DNA of 64,000 bases from an uncultured Ruminococcus sp. (GTDB lineage: Bacteria; Bacillota; Clostridia; Oscillospirales; Ruminococcaceae). Shown piece after piece: positions 52,119 through 59,908 of the stretch; position 1 is the first letter of the stretch; the number at the start of each line of letters is the position of its first letter. A program made the translations under genes and the position numbers. Under the pieces are notes generated by a model. That model ran no database searches. It saw only the letters and a program-made list of their open reading frames with translations, and was not told the origin of the DNA. The stretch spans positions 1-64,000 of the forward strand of contig CALXBL010000002.1 of assembly GCA_944386525.1 (NCBI GenBank). The letters run 5' to 3'.

Positions 52119-53501
52119 ATGATTCATAAGTATAAGCTTTGCGGATATAACGTTGTTCTCGATGTTAACAGCGGAGGCGTTCATATCGTGGACGACCTTA
52201 CATATGATATGCTTACAGATATAGAACCGCCTTTTGGTGACTCATGTCCCCAGGCTGTTGTGGAAAAGCTGTCTCATTTCTATAAGTACGAGGATATTAT
52301 TTCCTGCTATGATGAAATTGTGGCGGCGTATAAGGAAGGCATACTATTCTCCGAGGACGACTATGAGCAGTATGCCGAGGTCGCAGTGGCCTCTCCCATA
52401 AAGGCGATGTGCCTTAATATTGCCCACGACTGCAATCTGAGATGCGAATATTGCTTTGCCTCCACCGGTGACTTCGGTGTGGGCAGAAAGCTGATGACTC
52501 TCGAAACGGGCAAAAAAGCGATCGACTTCCTGATCGAACATTCCGCCAATAGAGAAAATCTGGAGCTCGACTTCTTCGGCGGAGAACCTCTTATGAATAT
52601 AGAAGTTGTCAAGCAGATAGTGGAATACGCCAGAAGCAAGGAAAAAGAACACAACAAGCATTTCCGCTTTACTATAACTACCAACGGTATGCTGCTGAAT
52701 GACGATATAGTTGACTTTATCAACAAGGAGATGTCGAACGTGGTGCTCTCCATCGACGGCAGAAAGGAAGTCAATGACAGAATGCGCAAGCGTGTTGACG
52801 GCAGCGGATGCTACGACAGGATAATCCCAAAATACCGTGACCTCGTTGAAAAGCGCGGCGACGGCGAATATTATGTGAGAGGTACCTATACAAAGTATAA
52901 TCTCGACTTCGCAGACGATGTTTTTAGCCTGCTGGACGAGGGGTTTGACCAAATTTCAGTAGAACCTGTTGTAACTGACCCTAAGGAACCATATGCTCTC
53001 ACCGAAAAGGATCTTCCCGTTATCTTTAAGGAGTATGAGCGTCTTATGCACAAAATCCTTGACTACGAAAAGACCGGCAGGAAGTTTAACTTCTTCCACT
53101 TTATGCTCGACCTCGACCAGGGACCGTGTGCTATAAAGCGTCTGAGAGGCTGCGGCTGCGGCAATGACTATGTGGCTATTACTCCGGATGGAGATATTTA
53201 CCCATGTCACCAGTTCGTAGGCGAGGAAAAGTACAAGATGGGTAATCTTGACGAGGGAACTTTCGACTATGAGATGAAGAAAGACTTTGCTAAGATGCAC
53301 GTCTACACAAAGCCTGACTGCCGTGACTGCTGGGCGAAGTTCTATTGCAGCGGAGGCTGTAATGCAAACAATTACATCTATGCAGGAGATCCACGCAAGG
53401 CTCATCGTATGTCGTGCGAGATTGAGAAGAAGCGTCTGGAGTGCGCTATCGTACTGAAGGCGATACGCATGGGCGAAAGTACCGACCCAAGTGAAGAATG
53501 A
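52119..53501 (+). CDS. scfB: SCIFF maturase, radical SAM/SPASM thioether synthase
   Basis: A 460-residue radical SAM enzyme that installs thioether bonds in the SCIFF peptide. It has an N-terminal peptide-binding RRE-like region (about 1-85), the cluster motif CNLRCEYC (C105, C109, C112), GGEPLMN, and a C-terminal SPASM domain with CAIKRLRGCGCG, DIYPCHQF, PDCRDCWAKFYCSGGC and MSCEIEK, enough cysteines for two auxiliary [4Fe-4S] clusters. ATG 52119 (MIHKYKLCGYN) preferred to a GTG three codons upstream. It ends at a strong terminator. Confidence 0.96.
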   Translation: MIHKYKLCGYNVVLDVNSGGVHIVDDLTYDMLTDIEPPFGDSCPQAVVEKLSHFYKYEDIISCYDEIVAAYKEGILFSEDDYEQYAEVAVASPIKAMCLNIAHDCNLRCEYCFASTGDFGVGRKLMTLETGKKAIDFLIEHSANRENLELDFFGGEPLMNIEVVKQIVEYARSKEKEHNKHFRFTITTNGMLLNDDIVDFINKEMSNVVLSIDGRKEVNDRMRKRVDGSGCYDRIIPKYRDLVEKRGDGEYYVRGTYTKYNLDFADDVFSLLDEGFDQISVEPVVTDPKEPYALTEKDLPVIFKEYERLMHKILDYEKTGRKFNFFHFMLDLDQGPCAIKRLRGCGCGNDYVAITPDGDIYPCHQFVGEEKYKMGNLDEGTFDYEMKKDFAKMHVYTKPDCRDCWAKFYCSGGCNANNYIYAGDPRKAHRMSCEIEKKRLECAIVLKAIRMGESTDPSEE

Positions 53502-53505
53502 TCAG

Positions 53506-53536
53506 AAGGGACTGTCAAATGACGGTCCCTTTTTTG
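53506..53536 (+). terminator. Terminator of scfB
   Basis: AAGGGACTGTCA / TGACGGTCCCTT stem, two-base loop, then Ts, directly after the stop codon. Confidence 0.92.
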
Positions 53537-53666
53537 TTGTTTCAAACTAAGGAACGCACAGATATGGGATTCTAAAGATAATGACTCTGGTGGAGTCTGG
53601 AGAGAAGTCCGGCTTGTTCGAATGGTAATCTTTTAATGATTTGATCTGGAAAAGTATAAAAAGCGG

Positions 53667-53695
53667 TTGCAATTTTAAAATGAATGTGGTATAAT
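53667..53695 (+). promoter_or_regulatory. Promoter of the P-loop/2-oxoacid oxidoreductase operon
   Basis: TTGCAA (53667-53672), 17-base spacer, TATAAT (53690-53695), TGG before the -10. The rest of 53537-53736 holds no gene. Confidence 0.87.
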
Positions 53696-53736
53696 AAATA
53701 AACATGGGTAAAGTAAACCATGCGGAGGTATTCTCT

Positions 53737-54393
53737 ATGAAAAAAATAACTATCATTACAGGGCACTATGGCACCGGCAAGACTAACTACGCTGTAAATA
53801 TGGCGCTGGAACTTGCTGAAAAAGGTGAAAAAGTAACTATTGTGGATTTTGATATAGTCAACCCCTATTTCCGTACAGCCGACTTCAAAGAGCTTTTCGC
53901 TGAAAAGGGAGTTACCCTTGCGGCTTCAGTGTATGCCAATACAAGTCTTGATATTCCGGCGATAACGTTTGACTTAGAGCGCATGGCTTATGAGCCGGGA
54001 TACCTTATAATTGATGTTGGTGGAGATGATGCAGGTGCAATAGGTCTTGGAAGATATGCAGACGCTCTGTCCGAGTACAATGAGCAGCTCGATATGCTTT
54101 ATGTTATTAACTGCTACCGCTACCTGACAGAAGCACCGGAGGAAACTCTGAAGCTCATGTATGAAATTGAACAGGTATCACGTATGAAACATACAGGAAT
54201 AGTAAATAATTCCAACCTTGGCAGAGAAACTACAGCCGAAACTGTAGAAAAATCTGTGGAGTATGCAAAGCGTGTGGCAAAGTCAGCAGGTCTGCCGCTT
54301 ATAGGAACAGCCTGCCGCAGGGATATAAATGCTGATATTCCCGACAGGATACCTGTTGATGTTTATGTAAAACCGGTATGGGAGCAGGACTGA
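53737..54393 (+). CDS. P-loop ATPase of MinD/ParA/CobQ type, function unknown
   Basis: A 218-residue soluble protein with a Walker A variant at the N-terminus (GHYGTGKTNYA), TIVDFDIVNPYFRTADF as switch I/A'-like region, LIIDVGGDDAG as Walker B-like segment and GIVNNSNLG near the base-binding site. This is the deviant-Walker nucleotide-binding fold, without recognisable partner domains. It heads an operon with 2-oxoacid:ferredoxin oxidoreductase genes, so a maturation or assembly role for that iron-sulfur enzyme is possible (inference). ATG 53737 follows GCGGAGG; an upstream ATG overlaps the leader. Confidence 0.8.
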   Translation: MKKITIITGHYGTGKTNYAVNMALELAEKGEKVTIVDFDIVNPYFRTADFKELFAEKGVTLAASVYANTSLDIPAITFDLERMAYEPGYLIIDVGGDDAGAIGLGRYADALSEYNEQLDMLYVINCYRYLTEAPEETLKLMYEIEQVSRMKHTGIVNNSNLGRETTAETVEKSVEYAKRVAKSAGLPLIGTACRRDINADIPDRIPVDVYVKPVWEQD

Positions 54394-54439
54394 ATGTCCG
54401 TGCTGCCGTCCTTATAGATGACAGGGAGGAGGTATATAC

Positions 54440-54646
54440 ATGGAAAAGATGCAGGTTCGTTTTGAACGCTGTAAAGGCTGCGGACTTTGCGTTTCCGCCT
54501 GTCCTAAGAAGCTGGTAGTTATCCAGAAGGAGAAGCGTAACGAAAAGGGCTATTTTACCGCTGTATGTTCTGATCAGGATGCGTGTATTTCTTGCATGAT
54601 GTGTGCTATGATGTGTCCTGACTGTGCAATTAAAATCGAAAAGTAA
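54440..54646 (+). CDS. 2-oxoacid:ferredoxin oxidoreductase, ferredoxin (delta) subunit
   Basis: A 68-residue two-[4Fe-4S] ferredoxin with both clusters visible: CKGCGLCVSACPKK and CISCMMCAMMCPDC. It carries electrons from the catalytic subunits to free ferredoxin. It lies first in the subunit order delta-alpha-beta-gamma, typical of 2-ketoisovalerate/2-oxoglutarate (Vor/Kor) enzymes. Substrate cannot be fixed by sequence alone. Shine-Dalgarno GGGAGGAGG. Confidence 0.92.
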   Translation: MEKMQVRFERCKGCGLCVSACPKKLVVIQKEKRNEKGYFTAVCSDQDACISCMMCAMMCPDCAIKIEK

Positions 54647-54664
54647 GAAAGAAGGGAATTCTAA

Positions 54665-55726
54665 GTGGAAAGAAGTCTTATGAAAGGCAATGAGGCTCTT
54701 GCTGAAGCAGCTATCCGCTGCGGATGTAAGTGTTTCTTTGGCTATCCTATTACACCTCAGACTGAGCTTTCTGCCTATATGGCAAAGCGTATGGAAAAGT
54801 CAGGCGGTGTTTTCCTGCAGGCAGAATCTGAAATTGCTGCTATCAACATGGTGCTTGGTGCGGCGTCAACAGGTGTTCGTGCGATGACATCATCTTCATC
54901 TCCGGGTGTATCACTGAAGGCAGAGGGCATATCTTATATGGCAGGCTCTGATCTGCCGGCAGTTATAATAAATGTACAGCGTGGCGGTCCTGGTCTGGGC
55001 TCTATCCAGCCGGCACAGTCAGATTATTTCCAGGCTACAAAGGCTATGGGACACGGTGATTTCCATGTAATGGTACTTGCTCCATGTTCTGTACAGGAAA
55101 TGGTTGACGCTGTAACTCTGGCATTCGACAAGGCTGACCAGTACCGTATGCCTGTAATGATACTTGCCGACGGTCTGCTGGGACAGATGATGGAGCCGGT
55201 AACTTTCCCTGAGGCAAAGACAGAACTTCCGGACAAGTCTGACTGGGCTGCCTGCGGTCATAAGAATGGACGCAAGCACCACATCATCAACTCACTGTTC
55301 CTTGACGCACCTCTGCTGGAGGCAAAGGTAAAGGAACGCTATGAGAGATATAAGCAGATCGAGGAAAACGAAACAGACGCCGAACTCTATATGTGCGACG
55401 GCGCAGAGATCGTAGTTGCTGCATATGGTGCAACTGCACGTGTAGCTAAGTCTGCCGTTACAAAGGCAAGAGCTGAGGGTATAAAGGCAGGTCTTTTCCG
55501 TCCCAAGACACTCTGGCCGTTCCCTGTTAAGGAGATTAACCAGGCGTGCAAGGACGCAAAGTGTATCCTTGATGTTGAAATGTCTATGGGTCAGATGATA
55601 TATGATGTTAAGCTGGCTACAGAATGCCGTATTCCTGTTGAGTTTTACGGCAGAACAGGCGGCGTTATCCCAACACCGGCTGAGGTCTATGATGAGATAA
55701 AGAAACTGACAGGAGGTGCGCAGTAA
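54665..55726 (+). CDS. 2-oxoacid:ferredoxin oxidoreductase alpha subunit (VorB/KorA type), GTG start
   Basis: The 353-residue subunit carries the pyrimidine-binding and domain II fold: GYPITPQTELSAYM (about residues 22-35), QAESEIAAINMVLGA, TSSSSPGVSLKAEG and NVQRGGPGLGS. It forms the active site with the TPP subunit encoded next; CoA-dependent oxidative decarboxylation of a branched-chain or dicarboxylic 2-oxoacid is expected. GTG at 54665 follows AAGAAGGGAA. The stop overlaps the beta-subunit start (TAATG). Confidence 0.92.
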   Translation: MERSLMKGNEALAEAAIRCGCKCFFGYPITPQTELSAYMAKRMEKSGGVFLQAESEIAAINMVLGAASTGVRAMTSSSSPGVSLKAEGISYMAGSDLPAVIINVQRGGPGLGSIQPAQSDYFQATKAMGHGDFHVMVLAPCSVQEMVDAVTLAFDKADQYRMPVMILADGLLGQMMEPVTFPEAKTELPDKSDWAACGHKNGRKHHIINSLFLDAPLLEAKVKERYERYKQIEENETDAELYMCDGAEIVVAAYGATARVAKSAVTKARAEGIKAGLFRPKTLWPFPVKEINQACKDAKCILDVEMSMGQMIYDVKLATECRIPVEFYGRTGGVIPTPAEVYDEIKKLTGGAQ

Positions 55727-56484
55727 TGGCAGTTGTATTTGATCGTCCCAATTCTCTTGAGGATGTTTCTACACATTTTTGTCCCGGCTGCGGACACGGT
55801 ATAGTACATCGCCTTGTGTGCGAGGTGCTTGATGAAATGGGCGTTATCGGAGATACTATCGCAGTAGTTCCGGTAGGCTGCTCTGTAATGTCATATAATT
55901 ATTTCGGCTGCGATGTTATCCAGGCTCCTCACGGCAGAGCTCCGGCTGTTGCTACAGGCGCAAAGAGAGTAAATCCCGATAAGGTGGTATTTACATATCA
56001 GGGCGACGGCGACCTGGCTGCTATCGGTACAGCAGAAACTGTACACAGCGGCACAAGAGGCGAAAATATCGTTATAATCTTCATCAACAACACAACATAC
56101 GGAATGACCGGCGGACAGATGGCTCCCACAACACTTCCGGGTCAGGTAACTCAGACAACACCTTTTGGCAGAAATACTGATACAGCAGGTTTCCCGATAC
56201 GCATCTGCGAGATGATGTCTACACTCAGCGGCGTTGCACTTGCTCAGCGTGTTGCCATAGACAGCGTTCCGCATATCCGTGAGGCAAAGAAGGCTATCCG
56301 CAAGGCGTTCGACAACCAGGTGAACAAGCGTGGTCTGTCTATCGTAGAGGTGCTTTCGACCTGTCCTACAAACTGGGGACTTTCTCCGACAGCATCTATG
56401 GATTTTGTAAGAGATAAGATGATCCCGTACTATCCTCTTGGCGTATACAAGGATAAGACAGCAGATGAGGAGGCAGCGAAGTAA
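55726..56484 (+). CDS. 2-oxoacid:ferredoxin oxidoreductase beta (TPP-binding) subunit
   Basis: The 252-residue subunit has the start FCPGCGHGIVHRL and the TPP pyrophosphate/Mg motif running from GDGDLAAIGTAETVHS to NNTTYGMTGGQMAPTT. It binds thiamine diphosphate and Mg. Stop-start overlap with the alpha gene implies coupled translation. The gamma subunit starts 2 bases after its stop. Confidence 0.93.
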   Translation: MAVVFDRPNSLEDVSTHFCPGCGHGIVHRLVCEVLDEMGVIGDTIAVVPVGCSVMSYNYFGCDVIQAPHGRAPAVATGAKRVNPDKVVFTYQGDGDLAAIGTAETVHSGTRGENIVIIFINNTTYGMTGGQMAPTTLPGQVTQTTPFGRNTDTAGFPIRICEMMSTLSGVALAQRVAIDSVPHIREAKKAIRKAFDNQVNKRGLSIVEVLSTCPTNWGLSPTASMDFVRDKMIPYYPLGVYKDKTADEEAAK

Positions 56485-56486
56485 TT

Positions 56487-57020
56487 ATGACTACAGAAAT
56501 TATTTTAGCAGGCTTTGGCGGACAGGGTATCCTGTTCACTGGTAAGGTACTGGCATACTGCGGTCTTATGGCAGGCAAGGAGCTTTCATGGCTTCCGTCA
56601 TACGGTCCTGAGATGAGAGGCGGTACGGCTAATTGTTCCGTATGTATCTCAGATGAGCCTATCGGCTCTCCGCTGGTGGCAAATCCTGATATTCTGATTG
56701 CTATGAACGGTCCGTCATACAACAAGTTCATTGGCACTGTAAAGCCCGGCGGACTGGTACTTGTAGACAGCTCCATCGTTGACGAAGCCTGCACAAGAGA
56801 CGATATAACATATGTAGCGATCCCTGCAACAGATATGGCGTCAGAAAGCGGCATGAACGGCAGTGCAAATATGATACTGATGGGTAGAATGCTTGTTGAG
56901 TCCGGTCTGTTTGATATGGACGTTGTAAAGAAGGCTATGGAAAAGTGCATACCGCCTAAGCGTGCCAACCTCATTGAGGTGAACATGAAGGCTGTTCAGA
57001 TGGGCGCAGCTTCAAAGTAA
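56487..57020 (+). CDS. 2-oxoacid:ferredoxin oxidoreductase gamma subunit
   Basis: A 177-residue subunit with the family N-terminus IILAGFGGQGILFTGKVLA, WLPSYGPEMRGGTANC and SSIVDEACTRDD. It completes a delta-alpha-beta-gamma set in order. The enzyme feeds reduced ferredoxin to processes such as the nfnAB complex encoded upstream (inference). A terminator follows. Confidence 0.93.
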   Translation: MTTEIILAGFGGQGILFTGKVLAYCGLMAGKELSWLPSYGPEMRGGTANCSVCISDEPIGSPLVANPDILIAMNGPSYNKFIGTVKPGGLVLVDSSIVDEACTRDDITYVAIPATDMASESGMNGSANMILMGRMLVESGLFDMDVVKKAMEKCIPPKRANLIEVNMKAVQMGAASK

Positions 57021-57038
57021 AATTTGATAATATTAGAG

Positions 57039-57072
57039 AGCACCTGATTTTATATTGGGTGCTTTTGTTTTT
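57039..57072 (+). terminator. Terminator of the 2-oxoacid oxidoreductase operon
   Basis: AGCACC / GGTGCT stem with a 13-base A/T loop and a long interrupted T run. Confidence 0.75.
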
Positions 57073-57100
57073 GTCTGCTTTAAATTTCCAGACCCAAGGC

Positions 57101-57129
57101 GCATAAATAGACAATACCTGCAAATACTA
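57101..57129 (+). promoter_or_regulatory. Candidate sigma-G/sigma-F promoter of spoVT
   Basis: GCATA (57101-57105), 17-base spacer, AATACTA (57123-57129). The sigma-G consensus is GHATR, 17-18 bases, CATWHTA: five of five and six of seven positions match. spoVT is sigma-G-dependent in Bacillus. No sigma-A promoter is seen in the gap. Confidence 0.45.
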
Positions 57130-57163
57130 TTTCCACAAACCGAAAATTACGGAGGTAATAACA

Positions 57164-57703
57164 ATGAAGGCTACAGGAATCGTAAGACGCATCGACGATT
57201 TGGGTCGTGTTGTAATTCCTAAGGAGATCCGCAGAACAATGCGTATCCGTGAGGGCGATCCTCTTGAGATTTATACCAGCAGCGATGGCGAAGTCATATT
57301 TAAGAAGTATTCTCCCATAGGCGAGATAAGTGAAAATGCAGCTCAGGTTGCCGACATAATGCATAGGCTCTCGGGGTGTCCGGTGGCGGTTTTTGACCGT
57401 GACCACGTGGTATCCATTTCGGGTGCAGCTAAAAAGGAGTGGAATGCAAGGCGGGTATCTCCGGAGCTGGAGGAGCTTATGGAAAACAGAAAGCAATATT
57501 ATTCCGACAGCGGCAGAGGATTGTTTATGCCTGCCGAGGGTGTTGATAAGAATGCGGTTGCGTGTCTGCCGATCATTTCCGCAGGAGATGTTACCGGAGC
57601 TGTGGTTTTTCTCGAAAACGGTACGGATTCCAAACTGAGTGAAAGCCAGAGATCACTCATACAGGCGGCGTCCCAGTTCCTTGGAAAACAGATTGAGCTT
57701 TGA
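57164..57703 (+). CDS. spoVT: Stage V sporulation protein T
   Basis: Forespore DNA-binding regulator. The 179-residue protein has an AbrB-type swapped-hairpin domain (about 1-53, MKATGIVRRIDDLGRVVIPK) and a C-terminal GAF-like ligand domain (about 60-179, with VAVFDRDHVVSISG). This two-domain layout separates SpoVT from AbrB and Abh. Shine-Dalgarno ACGGAGG. It is monocistronic, with a candidate sigma-G promoter before it and a terminator after it. Confidence 0.93.
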   Translation: MKATGIVRRIDDLGRVVIPKEIRRTMRIREGDPLEIYTSSDGEVIFKKYSPIGEISENAAQVADIMHRLSGCPVAVFDRDHVVSISGAAKKEWNARRVSPELEELMENRKQYYSDSGRGLFMPAEGVDKNAVACLPIISAGDVTGAVVFLENGTDSKLSESQRSLIQAASQFLGKQIEL

Positions 57704-57715
57704 ATAAATACTGAA

Positions 57716-57745
57716 AGGACTGCTGCATTGCGGCAGTTCTTTTTG
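57716..57745 (+). terminator. Terminator of spoVT
   Basis: AGGACTGC / GCAGTTCT stem (one G-U pair), 9-base loop and a run of Ts. It separates spoVT from the next operon. Confidence 0.88.
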
Positions 57746-57775
57746 TCATATGCTTTTAGTTGTGCGCATATAAAT
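57746..57775 (+). promoter_or_regulatory. Candidate sigma-E promoter of the signal-less peptidoglycan-binding operon
   Basis: TCATATG (57746-57752), 14-base spacer, CATATAAAT (57767-57775). The mother-cell sigma-E consensus is KMATATT, 14-15 bases, CATACAHT: six of seven and six of eight positions match. It immediately follows the spoVT terminator and precedes a good Shine-Dalgarno. No sigma-A promoter is seen here. Confidence 0.4.
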
Positions 57776-57806
57776 ACAAACAACAGAAGTTTTTTGGAGG
57801 TATTAT

Positions 57807-58472
57807 ATGGCAGTTAAAACTCCCGATGATTATATGAGAGAAATGATGGAAATGCACCGGCGTTCAAGTGCATCGGCGGAGCATACTCCTAAGCCTGAGC
57901 CAATGACAAGACCTGAGTCTGAACCAAGACCAGAGCCAGCGCCAAGACCAGAGCCTGCGCCGAGACCAGAGCCTGCGCCGAGACCAGAGCCTGCGCCGAG
58001 ACCAGAGCCTGCGCCAAGACCAGAGCCTGCACCAAGACCCGAGCCTGCGCCAAGACCAGAGCCTGCACCCGAACCAGAGGCGGTTATTATAACTCCTGAC
58101 GCAACTCCGGATGAGACATCTTTTGGATGGCTTCAGGTGACGGCAAGAGCAGCGTCACAGGCGCAGCCTCTTGAGGGCGTTGTGGTGCACATAACAAAGG
58201 GCGATGACCTGCTGTATACGCTCACCACTGATAAGAGCGGTACTGCTCCTAAGGTTAAGCTTCCGGCACCTGCTATAACTAATACGCCTGTTCAGCCGTT
58301 CAGCATATATAATGTGACAGCATATCTGGAGGGCTACTCCAGGCTGAAAAGTCAGGCTGTACCGGTATTTTCAGGAATTACAACGATCCAGCCGTTTACT
58401 ATGATCCCGCTTGCAAAAGGAGCAGATCCGGACAAAGTTATCATAAACGAAAATACAGAGCCTGAATTTTAA
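57807..58472 (+). CDS. Proline-rich PRPEPA-repeat protein, function unknown
   Basis: A 221-residue protein with no signal peptide: a charged N-terminus (1-38), eight PRPEPA hexapeptides (about 40-87) that should be extended and disordered, then a beta-rich domain (about 100-215) with [24 protein letters not shown] and [10 protein letters not shown]. That pattern resembles carboxypeptidase-regulatory-like domains that carry short prefix strands. Function not known. It heads a three-gene run with the SpoIID-like and peptidoglycan-binding genes, 12 bases before the next; Shine-Dalgarno TGGAGGT. Confidence 0.75.
   Translation: MAVKTPDDYMREMMEMHRRSSASAEHTPKPEPMTRPESEPRPEPAPRPEPAPRPEPAPRPEPAPRPEPAPRPEPAPRPEPAPRPEPAPEPEAVIITPDATPDETSFGWLQVTARAASQAQPLEGVVVHITKGDDLLYTLTTDKSGTAPKVKLPAPAITNTPVQPFSIYNVTAYLEGYSRLKSQAVPVFSGITTIQPFTMIPLAKGADPDKVIINENTEPEF
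57924..58067 (+). repeat. Eight tandem 18-base units coding PRPEPA
   Basis: Eight in-frame units of the form CCAAGACCAGAGCCTGCG, nearly identical in DNA with only third-position and few other changes, so the array is recent or actively homogenised. It lies wholly inside the preceding CDS and is not a CRISPR array. Confidence 0.95.
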
Positions 58473-58484
58473 GGAGGTGACAAG

Positions 58485-59894
58485 ATGCCAATAGGAGAAC
58501 CATACGTTCCTGAAACTATTACAGTGCATCTGGGAAGTCTCGACAGCGACGCTGAAAACGTGACTCTGCCCTTTCCCGACTACATAAAAAACGTTGCGTC
58601 GAGTGAGATTTATCCTACATGGCCGGAGGCTGCACTGCGTGCAAATATATATGCAATAGTGAGCGTTGCCCTCAACCGTATATATACCGAATGGTACAGG
58701 GTAAGGGGATATGACTTTGACATTACGGATTCAACGCAGTACGATCAGAAATTCATCAAGGATAGACAGATATTTGAAAATATCTCCCAGATAGTAGACG
58801 AGATATTCGACGACTATGTTCGCCGGCAGGGTTCTGTAGAGCCGCTGTTTACGCAATTCTGCAACGGTACTACAGTTACCTGCGATGGTATGTCCCAATG
58901 GGGCACAGTGGAGCTGGCTGAACAGGGAATGACGCCCTATGAGATACTCCAGTATTATTACGGAGACGATATAGAGATCGTGAGGAATGCTCCGATCCGC
59001 ACGGGTACACCATCATATCCGGGTTTCCCCATATCACTTGGATACGTGGGCAACGAGGCCCGCACCATACAGATACAGCTGAACCGTATTGCAAGGAATT
59101 ATCCTGCCATACCTAAAATTGGCGACGTAAGCGGAGATTTTGACTACGCCACAGAAGAGGCTGTCCGTGCCTTTCAGGAGATATTTAATCTGCCTGTAAC
59201 CGGAGTTGTGGATAAGGCTACTTGGAATAAGATTGCCTATATTTATCTTAGCGTAAAGAAACTGGCGGAGCTTGACTCAGAGGGACTTCGTGCTGAGGAG
59301 GCAGAAAAACAGTTTACCGAGACACTGGAAGTTGGTATGCAGGGTAAGCAGGTAAGGGGGCTGCAATATTATCTGGCAGTTATAGGCGCATATTATGAGG
59401 AAGTTATGCCAGTGGAGATTACAGGTTACTTTGGAACAGAGACCGAGAATTCAGTGAAATCATTCCAGCGTGTGTTCGGACTGCCCGAGACCGGCATTGT
59501 AGACATAAATACTGCAAGAGATCTCTACAGAGCATATTTCGGCATACTCGACAGTCTGCCGCCGCCTGATCCTGAGGTGGGAAATGTAGTGCTTTTTCCG
59601 GGCGTTGTGCTGCGTGAGGGGGCAAGCGGAGAATATGTCAAGATACTGCAGACATACCTTAGTTATATTCACCAGACCTTTCCCGAGATAAACGATGTAA
59701 CTCCCACAGGCTACTTCGGACCTATGACAAAAGCAGCAGTAACATCGTTTCAGAAACTTTTTGGTATGCCTGAAAACGGCGTTGTAAGTCTTGCCGTGTG
59801 GGATAAGATAACTGAGATATATTCCGACCTGAGATTCGGCATGGATAAACGCCCATACCAGTCACCGGGCTATACGATATCCGGAGATTCATAA
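58485..59894 (+). CDS. SpoIID/LytB-like domain with three peptidoglycan-binding domains, no signal peptide
   Basis: A 469-residue protein. The N-terminal half (about 1-165) follows the SpoIID/LytB amidase-enhancer pattern: IYPTWPEAALRANIYAIVSV (with a Glu just before it, the likely catalytic position), CDGMSQWGTVELAEQGMTPY and EILQYYYGDDIEIV. Then come three PG_binding_1-type repeats (about 190-255, 285-350, 380-445), each with YFG...VKSFQRVFGLP-type motifs. SpoIID is a lytic transglycosylase of engulfment. Unlike it, this protein shows no signal peptide or membrane helix, so its compartment is puzzling. Confidence 0.8.
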   Translation: MPIGEPYVPETITVHLGSLDSDAENVTLPFPDYIKNVASSEIYPTWPEAALRANIYAIVSVALNRIYTEWYRVRGYDFDITDSTQYDQKFIKDRQIFENISQIVDEIFDDYVRRQGSVEPLFTQFCNGTTVTCDGMSQWGTVELAEQGMTPYEILQYYYGDDIEIVRNAPIRTGTPSYPGFPISLGYVGNEARTIQIQLNRIARNYPAIPKIGDVSGDFDYATEEAVRAFQEIFNLPVTGVVDKATWNKIAYIYLSVKKLAELDSEGLRAEEAEKQFTETLEVGMQGKQVRGLQYYLAVIGAYYEEVMPVEITGYFGTETENSVKSFQRVFGLPETGIVDINTARDLYRAYFGILDSLPPPDPEVGNVVLFPGVVLREGASGEYVKILQTYLSYIHQTFPEINDVTPTGYFGPMTKAAVTSFQKLFGMPENGVVSLAVWDKITEIYSDLRFGMDKRPYQSPGYTISGDS

Positions 59895-59908
59895 GGAGGT
59901 ATCATCAT

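Noticed and set aside
57924-58067. Regular repeats resembling a CRISPR array
   Set aside because: The units are contiguous 18-base codon repeats with no spacers and lie in frame in a CDS.
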